From: an uncultured Caulobacterales bacterium
GTDB taxonomy: Bacteria > Pseudomonadota > Alphaproteobacteria > Caulobacterales > Caulobacteraceae
Length of the DNA: 64,000 nucleotides
Assembly: GCA_903884425.1 (NCBI GenBank)
Contig: CAISEP010000002.1
Coordinates: forward strand, 62,001-126,000
Reading direction: 5' to 3'
The notes under the pieces are model-generated. The model searched no databases. It saw only the letters and a program-made list of their open reading frames with translations, and had not been told where the DNA came from. This document shows, piece by piece, positions 34,008 through 42,038 of the stretch. The position numbers were made by a program, and so were the translations under genes. Numbering within the stretch: position 1 is the first letter of the stretch; each line of letters opens with the position of its first letter.

Positions 34008-35390
34008 TCAGTAGGCCGCCCAGAGGAAGACCCTCAGGGTGTTGTTGTCGGAGGCGTTGCCGCCCGCGCCGTCCCAGTTGTGGCTGGCTCCGTTGAACCG
34101 GGAATAGACCGTGTACTGGGCTCCCACCCGCATGTTGAACCGCGGGCCGAGGGGAGAGGCACCGGCCCCCCAGGGGGTAGCGTCGACCTGCAGCATGGCC
34201 CCGGCGCTGTCGGGCTTCAGCGTGCGGTTCCCCGCCCAGAGCACGGCGTTGGCGTTGCCGGTGGTGTTGAACAGCTGCACCGTCCCGCCGATCCGGTTCT
34301 TCCAGTAGTAGGAGGCATCCAGCCGCACGTCGTCGAGGCTGTTGTCCACGCACCCGCTGGTGACGGCCGCGAGGCTGCAGGTGGCGTCCAGGGACTGGTC
34401 CTCGTGGGTGTAGCGGCCGTTGAGGGTCACCAGATCGCCATTGCCCAGCGTCCGTTCATAGGCGGCGTCGAGGCCGAGGTCGGTATAGTTGTCCGTCTGG
34501 CCGGTGCTGCGGTCGCGACCGGGGTGGATGTCGGCCTTCATGGCGAACAGTCCGGTCTCCAGGGTCCCGCCCAGGGCCTGCTGCGTCAGGGCGAGCCTCG
34601 CATAGGGCGCGACCCCGTCGATGTCACCGGGGGCATAGGGATCCCCGCCGAGGCGGCGCAGGACCGCGGAGCCCACGGACTTGTAGCCCCCCACCTCCGC
34701 ATAGATGTGGCTGTCGATCCAGGCATAGGCGTTCAGGCCGATGACATTGGCCGCCAGTCCCCCCGCCAGCAGCGGGGCTGCGGCCGGGGACGGGGCCAGG
34801 GCGGACCCCGTATAGGGATAGCCCCAGGCCGGCAGGGTGTTCCACACGTCCTGGGCCGTGGGATTGTTGTTCAGGGACAGGCCGAAGAGCACGTTGTGCG
34901 GCCCCATGTCGACGGTGGTCACCGCCCGCAGGTCGGCATTGTCCCAGGAATAGGACTTGCCGATGCCGTCATAGGTGGACTGGATGAAGCCGCCGAAGTG
35001 ATTGTCGATCCCGCCGGCCACGAAGATGCTGACCTGGTCGAGGCCCAGATTGTCATTGCGCTTGAAGCCGTCCGCCGGAGGGGCGGCCTGGGCCTGTTGC
35101 GTCTGCACGAAGCTCTCGATGGCCATGATCGACACCGGCACCGTGTAGCCGGCGCTGCTGCGGGCGGTGTAGCCGTGCAGCTTGAAGTCCCGGCCATAGG
35201 CGGTCAGCTGGGGCCCGAAGCCCCCCACATGGCAGGCTTGGCAGGCCTGGCCGGTCTGCATGGCGAAGGCCGGAACGGCCCGGGCCGGCGCGCCGCCCAG
35301 GGCGACGGCGCCAATTGCCACCACGGCGGCGACCAGACCGGGCACCAGACGCGGCCCCGTCCGTGCGATCCTTTCGATCCATCCTTGCAT
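34008..35390 (-). CDS. Cyc2-like outer-membrane cytochrome-porin fusion
   Basis: A 460-residue protein. After a signal peptide (about residues 10-38), a single c-type heme site CQACH lies at residues 50-54 in the segment QTGQACQACHVGGFGPQLT. The remaining 390 residues look like an outer-membrane beta-barrel: alternating hydrophobic strands, Asn/Gly-rich turns and a terminal aromatic residue (VFLWAAY). This N-terminal monoheme plus porin layout is that of Cyc2, used by iron oxidisers to pass electrons across the outer membrane; related uncharacterised proteins exist in many non-iron-oxidisers. Two Cys in the barrel (CSLAAVTSGCVDN) could form a loop disulfide. The ATG at 35390 is preferred over 35396 because GGGAGG is correctly spaced. 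Confidence 0.75.
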   Translation of the reverse strand: MQGWIERIARTGPRLVPGLVAAVVAIGAVALGGAPARAVPAFAMQTGQACQACHVGGFGPQLTAYGRDFKLHGYTARSSAGYTVPVSIMAIESFVQTQQAQAAPPADGFKRNDNLGLDQVSIFVAGGIDNHFGGFIQSTYDGIGKSYSWDNADLRAVTTVDMGPHNVLFGLSLNNNPTAQDVWNTLPAWGYPYTGSALAPSPAAAPLLAGGLAANVIGLNAYAWIDSHIYAEVGGYKSVGSAVLRRLGGDPYAPGDIDGVAPYARLALTQQALGGTLETGLFAMKADIHPGRDRSTGQTDNYTDLGLDAAYERTLGNGDLVTLNGRYTHEDQSLDATCSLAAVTSGCVDNSLDDVRLDASYYWKNRIGGTVQLFNTTGNANAVLWAGNRTLKPDSAGAMLQVDATPWGAGASPLGPRFNMRVGAQYTVYSRFNGASHNWDGAGGNASDNNTLRVFLWAAY

Positions 35391-35572
35391 GATCATCCTC
35401 CCAGAGCCCCGATCAACGGGGGTTGGGAGAACTGTCCGGCGCGGCCGCGGGCGATACTTTGACAGGCATCAACAACGGACCATTGGCCCCGCTGTTCGAG
35501 TCCGGGGGCCGGTCAGCGCGTCATTCCTGCCACAAGGCCCCGTCTGCGACGGGGCGGCGCGAGGGCGAGCAC

Positions 35573-36187
35573 TCAGCCCTTCGGGGGGGCGGTGGCGACG
35601 AAGCTGGGGCGCGCGGCCAGTTCGGCGAAGGCCTCCGTCAGGCGCGGCCGCCCGGCCCGCCAGTCGATCTGCGGCAGGCGGAAATCCACGTAGCCGAACG
35701 CGGCGGACAGGGCGATGGCCCCGAGATCGAAGCCGAGCGGGCCGTGCGCCAGTTCCTGCTCCAGGGCATCGGCCGCCCCGTGCACCGCCCGGGCCCAGCG
35801 GTCCAGCCATTCGGTGGAGCGCTGGGCCTCGGGCCGCCGGTGCTCCATGACGATGTTGAAGGCGGCATCGGCCACTCCGTCCCCCAGCGCCTGACGGCGA
35901 AGGGCGGTCCAGCGGGCCGGACCCGCGGCGGGCAGCAGGGTCGGCCCCGTGCCCAGGCTGTCCAGATATTCGCAGATCACCGGGCTGTCGTAGAGGGCCT
36001 CCCCCGTGTCCAGCACCAGGGCCGGGATCTTGGCCAGGGGGTTCACCCGGCGCACGGCTGCGGCCTCGTCCGCAGTGCCCAGGGGCACGGCGGCGTCCAC
36101 GGTCACCTGGTCCGCCAGACCCTTCTCGATCAGGGTCATCCGGACCTTGCGGGCATAGGGGGAGGTGGGGGAACTCAGCAGGCGCAT
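35573..36187 (-). CDS. Glutathione S-transferase family protein
   Basis: A 204-residue GST. The thioredoxin-like N-terminal domain has the active-site region LLSSPTSPYARKVRMTLIE (Ser near the N-terminus) and the glutathione-binding VNPLAKIPALVLDTGEALYDSPVICEYLD, here cited as two short blocks around cis-Pro and Asp-Ser. The C-terminal helical domain follows (about residues 85-200). The start at 36187 gives the family-typical N-terminus. A GC-rich hairpin at 35537-35555 downstream could help terminate but has no T-tract. Confidence 0.9.
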   Translation of the reverse strand: MRLLSSPTSPYARKVRMTLIEKGLADQVTVDAAVPLGTADEAAAVRRVNPLAKIPALVLDTGEALYDSPVICEYLDSLGTGPTLLPAAGPARWTALRRQALGDGVADAAFNIVMEHRRPEAQRSTEWLDRWARAVHGAADALEQELAHGPLGFDLGAIALSAAFGYVDFRLPQIDWRAGRPRLTEAFAELAARPSFVATAPPKG

Positions 36188-36275
36188 GGCAGTCTCCGGC
36201 AGCGGACCCGGCGCGACGGTGCGGGTCACGAACCCCCGGGGTATAGGCCCCCCGCCGGGGCGCTGGAAGCCCCCG

Positions 36276-37718
36276 TCAGTCGGCGCGGCACCTGGAATGC
36301 CGCCCCTCGATGTCGCATCGGCGGACCACATGGCCGTCGGCATCGTGCACCGTGGCCGCCCAGCGGTCGGTGGCCCTGCGCTCCAGGGTCATGTAGCCGA
36401 ACTGGCCGTTCCAGACGCTGAACTGCTCCACCACCGCCCCCGGGGCCGGGGTCTCCGTCGGCGCCGGATGCTCCGGCAGGGACGGCACGTCCTCCAGGGT
36501 CCCGGAAAAGCCGGTCACGAACTGGCTGGGGTGCGGCGTGGAAAAGCTGACCTGCTCCCAGATATGGATGTGCCCGGACAGCAGCACCTGCACCGTCTCC
36601 GGAAACAGGGTGGGCGAGCGGGCCGCCAGCACGGACTGGGGCCCCAGATTGCCGGGACGCAGGCGGTGGGTGCCATCGCTCACCGTGCCGCCAAAGCCCA
36701 GGATCGGCTTGTGATTGGCCACGAAGCTGTAGGTTCCGCGCCGGGACAGGGCGTCCATGGCGTCATAGGTCTCGGCCACCTGGGCCGCGCGGCGGCTGCC
36801 GGGGGCCAGGGGCTTTTCCCCCACCGCCGTCAGGTCCAGCACGATCACCTGGGCCCCGCCGCCCAGCGGCACGGCATAGGGCGCGGAATAGTCCTCCTCC
36901 CCGTCCGCGGCGGGGTCCAGGCAGTCCCGACCGGCGGTGAAGGGGACGGGATCCAGCAGTCGGAACCAGCCCACCCCGGCCCGTTCGCAATCCTCGTGAT
37001 TGCCCCGCACCACCACCCAGGGGGCCGCGGCCAGCAGCGGGGCGGCCGGGGCGAACAGGTCGGCATTCCAGGCGTCCCAGCCATAGCCGGAGGGGGACCC
37101 CGCACAGCCCGGATGATCGTCCGGGCACGGAGATTCGCGATAGAGATAGTCGCCCACGTGGACGACGAGGTCCGGCTTCCACTCCGCCGCATGCCGCGCG
37201 ATCCGGGCAAAGGGATAGGCCGACGGGACATTGCAGTCCTGATAGGTCTTCTCGCCCTGCTTCAGCCGGCAGCCGGTGTCGCCGATCACCACGATCCGGT
37301 CGATCCGCGCCGGCGGCAGGGGCAGCGGGACCTTGTTGCTCCGTATACGAATGATATCCGGCGGCACGACTGCCTCGCATACGCGCACCGGAAAGGTCGT
37401 TTCACCGCCCATGGGTCCCGCTTCGGTCCGCGCCCGGGCAGGGACGGTTCCGGCGGCCTGGCGCGTGGACAGGGGCAGACTTCGCCGACGCCCATCGGCA
37501 CCGACGGCCTCCAGCGCCGGGCAGGTCTCGGCCTTGGTCACCACCCGGGCCACCCGGGCCCCGTCCGGTCCCAGCACCACATAGCGGGCCACCACTGCCG
37601 ACGGCACGGCCCCGCCGGTTCCTGCGGAAATGGCCGCACCCGCCGAAAGGGCGAGGCCCGCGACGAGGGTCACGACCGCAACCGCCGCCGCTCGCAGCCC
37701 TGTCACCCTCCGGCCCAT
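36276..37718 (-). CDS. Exported metallophosphoesterase (calcineurin-like)
   Basis: A 480-residue secreted phosphoesterase. A signal peptide (AAAVAVVTLVAGLALSAGA) is followed by an about 110-residue N-terminal domain, then the metallophosphatase core with metal ligands in VIGDTGCR, VVHVGDYLYRESPC, VRGNHEDCERAG, VANHKPILGFGG and LLSGHIHIWEQ. Eight or more Cys in the mature part suggest disulfides, consistent with the periplasm. The substrate is unknown. The stop of the adjacent HD-protein gene is one base from its start codon, so the two are probably co-transcribed, which may tie phosphate release to phosphonate use. Confidence 0.88.
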   Translation of the reverse strand: MGRRVTGLRAAAVAVVTLVAGLALSAGAAISAGTGGAVPSAVVARYVVLGPDGARVARVVTKAETCPALEAVGADGRRRSLPLSTRQAAGTVPARARTEAGPMGGETTFPVRVCEAVVPPDIIRIRSNKVPLPLPPARIDRIVVIGDTGCRLKQGEKTYQDCNVPSAYPFARIARHAAEWKPDLVVHVGDYLYRESPCPDDHPGCAGSPSGYGWDAWNADLFAPAAPLLAAAPWVVVRGNHEDCERAGVGWFRLLDPVPFTAGRDCLDPAADGEEDYSAPYAVPLGGGAQVIVLDLTAVGEKPLAPGSRRAAQVAETYDAMDALSRRGTYSFVANHKPILGFGGTVSDGTHRLRPGNLGPQSVLAARSPTLFPETVQVLLSGHIHIWEQVSFSTPHPSQFVTGFSGTLEDVPSLPEHPAPTETPAPGAVVEQFSVWNGQFGYMTLERRATDRWAATVHDADGHVVRRCDIEGRHSRCRAD

Positions 37719-37719
37719 C

Positions 37720-38280
37720 CTAGCGGCCCTGGCGCGAAGCCAGCCCCAGCAACAGGTCGCGGTAGTCGGACAGGCGCGTGGTCTCGCCCCCTTCGACCTT
37801 GCCCAGATCGTCGTAACGCCGCAGGCGCACCGCCTCCGCGGAGAAGGGCATGGCCTCGAACTGGCGGACCTGGGTGGCGTCGAACGGCCCGCCCTGCAGG
37901 GCCAGGGAATGGGCCGAGGCCGCGCTCAACCCCTCCAGATAGCCCGGCTCGGTGGCGCACAGATACTGCTTGGCTGCCACGTGCAGGGCGATGGGCTGGA
38001 CCACCTCGGGACCGAACACCGCGGCCAGGGCGTCCGCCGCCAGCATCTCGTGCATTTCGTCCGTAGACGGATTGTCCGGATCGGCCTGGCGGTCCACCTC
38101 GAGCAGATGGCCGTAGTCGTGCAGCAGGCTGGCCGCGACCATCGCGTCCCCTGCCCCCTCCCGGGCCGCCAGCTCGGCGCACTGCAGGGCATGAGCGGTC
38201 TGGCTGACCCGTTCGCCATAGTGCCGGTCCCCATGGCGGGCAAAGGCGTCGAGAATCATGTCGATGGCGGCGGAGGACAT
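37720..38280 (-). CDS. PhnZ-like HD-domain protein of aminophosphonate degradation
   Basis: A 186-residue HD-domain protein. The metal-binding pattern is clear: HALQCAELAAREG, SLLHDYGHLLE (His-Asp), DEMHEM and ALHVAAKQYL. It belongs to the HD family that accompanies phosphonate genes; its characterised member PhnZ is a mixed-valence di-iron oxygenase that splits 2-amino-1-hydroxyethylphosphonate into glycine and phosphate. The gene is divergent from a FAD oxidase and phnX, the usual partners. PhnY, which would make the PhnZ substrate, is not in the window, so its exact role here is open. Confidence 0.8.
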   Translation of the reverse strand: MSSAAIDMILDAFARHGDRHYGERVSQTAHALQCAELAAREGAGDAMVAASLLHDYGHLLEVDRQADPDNPSTDEMHEMLAADALAAVFGPEVVQPIALHVAAKQYLCATEPGYLEGLSAASAHSLALQGGPFDATQVRQFEAMPFSAEAVRLRRYDDLGKVEGGETTRLSDYRDLLLGLASRQGR

Positions 38281-38482
38281 GGGCGGGCCTTTCTGCGGCA
38301 GGGGCCTCGGGACTGACGGGCGACGTCCTGTCTAGAGGCGGGAGACGCCCGGAACTATCTCGGAAATATGACGGTGGATGACTTCCGCAGGAGGCGTTCT
38401 CATCCCGCCTGAAATCCGCTAGGCAGCGGGGCAGTGGAAGGGACGGCGGCCCGACGCCCTCCTGCCATCAGAGGTCCCGACC

Positions 38483-39637
38483 ATGGCCACGTCCCCTCGC
38501 CCCGTCTATGACCTGGCCGTGATCGGTGCCGGGATCATCGGTCTGGCCATGGCCACCGTCGCTGCCCGGCTGGGCAAGAGGGTGGTGGTGATCGAGCGCT
38601 CCGTCCGGGCGCACGGGGCCTCCATCCGCAACTTCGGCTTCGTCACCGTCACCGGCCAGGCCCGGGGGGAAAGCTGGCGGCTGGCCCGCCGCACCCGGGA
38701 TGTCTGGGCCGAGATCGCGCCCCTTGCCGGGATCGCGGTGGAGCATACCGGCCTGCTCCTGACCCTGCGCCGACCGGAGGCCGTGGCCGTGGCCGACGCC
38801 TTCCTCAAGACGGAGATGGCGCAAGGCTGCGACCTGCTGGGCGCGGCGGACCTCGCCCGCCTGCACCCGCAGATCGCGGCGCCGGACACGCTGGGGGCGC
38901 TTCGCTCCACCATCGACCTGCGGGTGGAATCCCGCACCGCCCTGCCCAAGCTCGCCGCCTGGCTGGAGCAGGAGATGGGTGTGACCTTCCTCAATGCCAC
39001 CGCCGCCCATTCCGCCCAGCCGCCGGAGATTGCCACCTCCCGCGGGCCGGTTTCGGCGGGGGCCTGCGTGGTCTGTCCCGGCGACGACTTCGCCACCCTC
39101 TATCCGGAGCGCATCGCCGCCTATCAGGTGGAGCGCTGCCGCCTGTCCATGCTGCGCCTGGCCGCCCCGGGCTTCGTCTGGCCCGCCTCGGTCATGTCCG
39201 ACCTCAGCCTGACCCGCTACGAGGGTTATGCCGCCCTGCCGGAGGCCGAGCCCCTGCGCCAGCGCCTGAAGGTGGAGCAGGCCACCCACCTGGCCCACGG
39301 GGTCCACCTGATCGCGGTGCAGAGCCACGACGGCAGCCTGGTGGTGGGGGACAGCCACCATTATGGCGACCAGCCCTGGCCCTTCGCCCCGGCGGAGGCG
39401 GAGGCCATGATCCTGGACGAGTTCGAGAAGGCCACCGGCCTCGCCCCGCCCCCGGTGATCGAGCGCTGGACCGGCGACTATGCCGTCTCCCCCGGCCGGA
39501 CCTTCTTCATCGACGCCCCCGACCCCGCCGTGCGCCTGGTGATGGTCACCAGCGGCACAGGGGCTTCCACCGCCTTCGGCATCGCCGAGAAGACCCTCGC
39601 CGACCTGTGGCAGATCCCCGGAGACATCGCCCCATGA
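38483..39637 (+). CDS. FAD-dependent oxidoreductase of phosphonate clusters (TIGR03364-type)
   Basis: A 384-residue DAO-fold flavoenzyme with the dinucleotide motif DLAVIGAGIIGLAMATVAAR and the sarcosine-oxidase-like middle (SIRNFGFVTVTGQARG; VVGDSHHYGDQ; WTGDYAVSPGRTFFID). This subfamily is found beside phnX and PhnZ-like genes; characterised members oxidise 2-aminoethylphosphonate or its N-methyl form to phosphonoacetaldehyde. The product would be the substrate of PhnX, whose start overlaps this stop by ATGA. The divergent 202-bp gap before it holds the promoter. Confidence 0.85.
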   Translation: MATSPRPVYDLAVIGAGIIGLAMATVAARLGKRVVVIERSVRAHGASIRNFGFVTVTGQARGESWRLARRTRDVWAEIAPLAGIAVEHTGLLLTLRRPEAVAVADAFLKTEMAQGCDLLGAADLARLHPQIAAPDTLGALRSTIDLRVESRTALPKLAAWLEQEMGVTFLNATAAHSAQPPEIATSRGPVSAGACVVCPGDDFATLYPERIAAYQVERCRLSMLRLAAPGFVWPASVMSDLSLTRYEGYAALPEAEPLRQRLKVEQATHLAHGVHLIAVQSHDGSLVVGDSHHYGDQPWPFAPAEAEAMILDEFEKATGLAPPPVIERWTGDYAVSPGRTFFIDAPDPAVRLVMVTSGTGASTAFGIAEKTLADLWQIPGDIAP

Positions 39638-40440
39638 GCTATGCCGTCAAGGCCGTCATCTTCGACTGGGCCGGGACCGTGGTGGACTTCGGCTGCGTCG
39701 CCCCCATCGAGGCCCTGGTGGCCGCCTTCGCCGCCGAAGGGGTACCGGTGAGCACCGCCGAGGCCCGCCGGGACATGGGGCGCGCCAAGCTCGACCATGT
39801 CTGGGCGCTGCTGCAGCATCCGCCGGTGGCGGCGCGCTGGACGGCCGCCAAGGGCGCCGCCCCCACGGTGGCGGACCGGGACCGGATCTATGCGGCGCTC
39901 GTCCCCCTGATGGAGGCCGCCGCCACCCGCCATGCGGTGCTGATCCCCGGCGCGGTGGAGACGGTGGACGAACTGCGCCACCGGGGGGTGAAGATCGGCT
40001 CCGGCACCGGTTACACCCGGGAGATGATGTCCGGCATCCTGCCCCGGGCGGCAGAGCAGGGCTATGCCCCCGACGTGGTGGTCTGCGCAGGCGAGACCCC
40101 GTCCGGCCGCCCGGCCCCGCTGATGACCTGGAAGGCCATGGTGGAGCTGGACGTGTGGCCGGCCAGCGCCTGCGTGAAGGTGGACGATGCCGAGGTGGGG
40201 ATCGAGGAAGGTCGCCTGGCCGGGTGCTGGACCGTGGGCTTCTCCGGCTCCGGCAATGGCGTCGGTCTCGGTCTCGCGGAGTACCGGGCGCTGGACGCCG
40301 CGGATCGCGCAGCCCGGGTGGCGGCGGCGGCGGCGTCCCTGACCGCCGCGGGTGCGCATCATGTGGTGGAGAGCGTGGCCGACCTGCTCCCCGCCCTCGA
40401 CGACATCGCCCGCCGGATCGAAGCAGGGGAGCGCCCCTGA
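39634..40440 (+). CDS. phnX: Phosphonoacetaldehyde hydrolase (phosphonatase)
   Basis: A 268-residue HAD-superfamily enzyme that hydrolyses phosphonoacetaldehyde to acetaldehyde and phosphate. The nucleophile Asp is in VIFDWAGTVVDFG (the DWAGT form is PhnX-specific), the Schiff-base Lys is in RRDMGRAKLDHVW, and later HAD motifs are KIGSGTGYTREMM and ACVKVDDAEVGIEEGR. Translationally coupled to the FAD oxidase. Together they make a two-step route from aminoethylphosphonate to phosphate without C-P lyase. No phosphonate transporter or AEP transaminase (PhnW) is present here. Confidence 0.95.
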   Translation: MSYAVKAVIFDWAGTVVDFGCVAPIEALVAAFAAEGVPVSTAEARRDMGRAKLDHVWALLQHPPVAARWTAAKGAAPTVADRDRIYAALVPLMEAAATRHAVLIPGAVETVDELRHRGVKIGSGTGYTREMMSGILPRAAEQGYAPDVVVCAGETPSGRPAPLMTWKAMVELDVWPASACVKVDDAEVGIEEGRLAGCWTVGFSGSGNGVGLGLAEYRALDAADRAARVAAAAASLTAAGAHHVVESVADLLPALDDIARRIEAGERP

Positions 40441-40552
40441 GCCTCTCCGCCTGACGCGGCCCTGCCCCGGCCCCCCGATCCTGTCCAAAACTTAACTGGT
40501 CTTCCCCGGCTCCGGCCACTAGGTCGGTCGGGACCGGACGGAGGCAGGGACG

Positions 40553-42022
40553 ATGCGGGGTATCAACAGACTGGGCTGGCTGATGGGGGTGGCCGTGCTC
40601 GCGACCGCCCAGGCGGCGGCGGCAGAGACCCTGCAGGACGCCCTCGCCCTCGCCTATGAGAGCAATCCCGCCCTGCAGCAGCAGCGCGCCCAGCTGCGGG
40701 CCCTGGACGAGACCTATGTGCAGGCCCTGTCCGGCTATCGCCCGACCCTGGGCGTGTCGGCCACCGCCTATTACGACCGCTATTCCCCAAGCGCGGGGCC
40801 CTCCCTCACCTCCCGCACCGCCCAGGCCACCCTGTCCGCCACCCAGCCGCTCTATACCGGCGGGCGGGTCAGCGCCGCGGTGCGCGCGGCTGAGGCCCAG
40901 GTGCTGGCCGGGCGCGAGAGCCTGCGCGCGCAGGAGGCCACGGTCCTGCAACAGGTGATCTCGGCCTATGTGGACGTGCGCCGGGACACCGAGATCGTCG
41001 AGATCCGCCGGGCCAATGTGGACGTGATCAAGGCCCAGCTGGACGAGACCACCGCCCGCTTCAAGGTCGGCCAGCTGACCCGGACGGACGTGGCCACGGT
41101 CAGCGCCCAGCACGCCCAGGCCCGCGCGGCCCTGGCCGCGGCACTCGGTCAGTTGAAGACCAGCCGCGCCGCCTATCTGACGGTGATCGGCCGCGCGCCC
41201 GGCACCCTTGCGCCGCAGGTGCCCCTGCCCGGGGCGCCCAAGACCCTGGACGAGGCCTTCGACACCGCCGAGGCGCGCAACCCGCTGCTGCTGGCCGCCA
41301 GCCTGAAGGAGCAGTCGGACCAGGCGCTGGTGGCCCAGGCCCGGGCGGCCCGGATGCCCACCGTGTCCGCCAGCGCCTCCTTCAGCCGCGGCGCGGCGCT
41401 GGGGGCCTATCCGGACAACAACGACCAGAGCACGGTGGTGGCGGGCGTGACCGTGACCCAGCCCCTGTTCTCCGGCGGGCTGATCAGCTCCCAGATCCGC
41501 GCGGCGCTGGAGCAGGACAATGCCGACCGCCAGGCCCTGGAGCAGGCGCGGCGGACCACCATCCAGTCGGTCTCAGTGGCGTGGAACCAGATCCTGGCCG
41601 CCCGGGCCGGTCTCGCCGCCAGCCGCGAGCAGAAGGAGGCCGCGGCGCTGGCCTTCGAAGGGCTGACGCAGGAGTTCCATGCCGGTCTGCGCACCGTGTT
41701 CGAGCTGGTCCAGGCCGAACAGGGCGTGCGGGATGCGGAACTGTCCGTCGCCAATGCCGACCATGACGCCTATGTGGCCGACGCCGCCCTGCTGACGGCG
41801 GTGGGGCGGCTGGACGTGACATCCCTGGGTCTCGAGGCCCGGCCCTATGATCCGGCCCGCAACCTGGACCGGGTCCGCGGCGGGCCCGCCGCCCTCCTCG
41901 ACCCGGTGGCCGGGGCCGTGGACGGGCTCAATGCCAACGGCACGCCCCGGCGCCTCGACCCGCATCTGGGCACCGACCTCGGCCCCCTGAAGACTGCGGC
42001 GGACACCGGTCAGCAGCCCTGA
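40553..42022 (+). CDS. TolC-family outer-membrane channel protein
   Basis: A 489-residue TolC homologue of the type I secretion type. A signal peptide (MGVAVLATAQAAAAE) precedes two repeats of the TolC fold; each has the strand-helix signatures (ETLQDALALAYESNPALQQQ; TLDEAFDTAEARNPLLLAAS; ATQPLYTGGRVSAAVRAAEA; VTQPLFSGGLISSQIRAALE). The last 60 residues are a flexible Pro/Ala/Gly-rich tail. No ABC exporter or membrane-fusion gene adjoins it, so it may serve as the shared outer-membrane partner, like RsaF in Caulobacter. Confidence 0.9.
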   Translation: MRGINRLGWLMGVAVLATAQAAAAETLQDALALAYESNPALQQQRAQLRALDETYVQALSGYRPTLGVSATAYYDRYSPSAGPSLTSRTAQATLSATQPLYTGGRVSAAVRAAEAQVLAGRESLRAQEATVLQQVISAYVDVRRDTEIVEIRRANVDVIKAQLDETTARFKVGQLTRTDVATVSAQHAQARAALAAALGQLKTSRAAYLTVIGRAPGTLAPQVPLPGAPKTLDEAFDTAEARNPLLLAASLKEQSDQALVAQARAARMPTVSASASFSRGAALGAYPDNNDQSTVVAGVTVTQPLFSGGLISSQIRAALEQDNADRQALEQARRTTIQSVSVAWNQILAARAGLAASREQKEAAALAFEGLTQEFHAGLRTVFELVQAEQGVRDAELSVANADHDAYVADAALLTAVGRLDVTSLGLEARPYDPARNLDRVRGGPAALLDPVAGAVDGLNANGTPRRLDPHLGTDLGPLKTAADTGQQP

Positions 42023-42038
42023 GCCGGCGTAGGCCGGG

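Noticed and set aside
35537-35555. Terminator after the GST gene
   Set aside because: GCCCCGTC-tgc-GACGGGGC is a good hairpin but no T-tract follows on the minus strand; it may be another small repeat.
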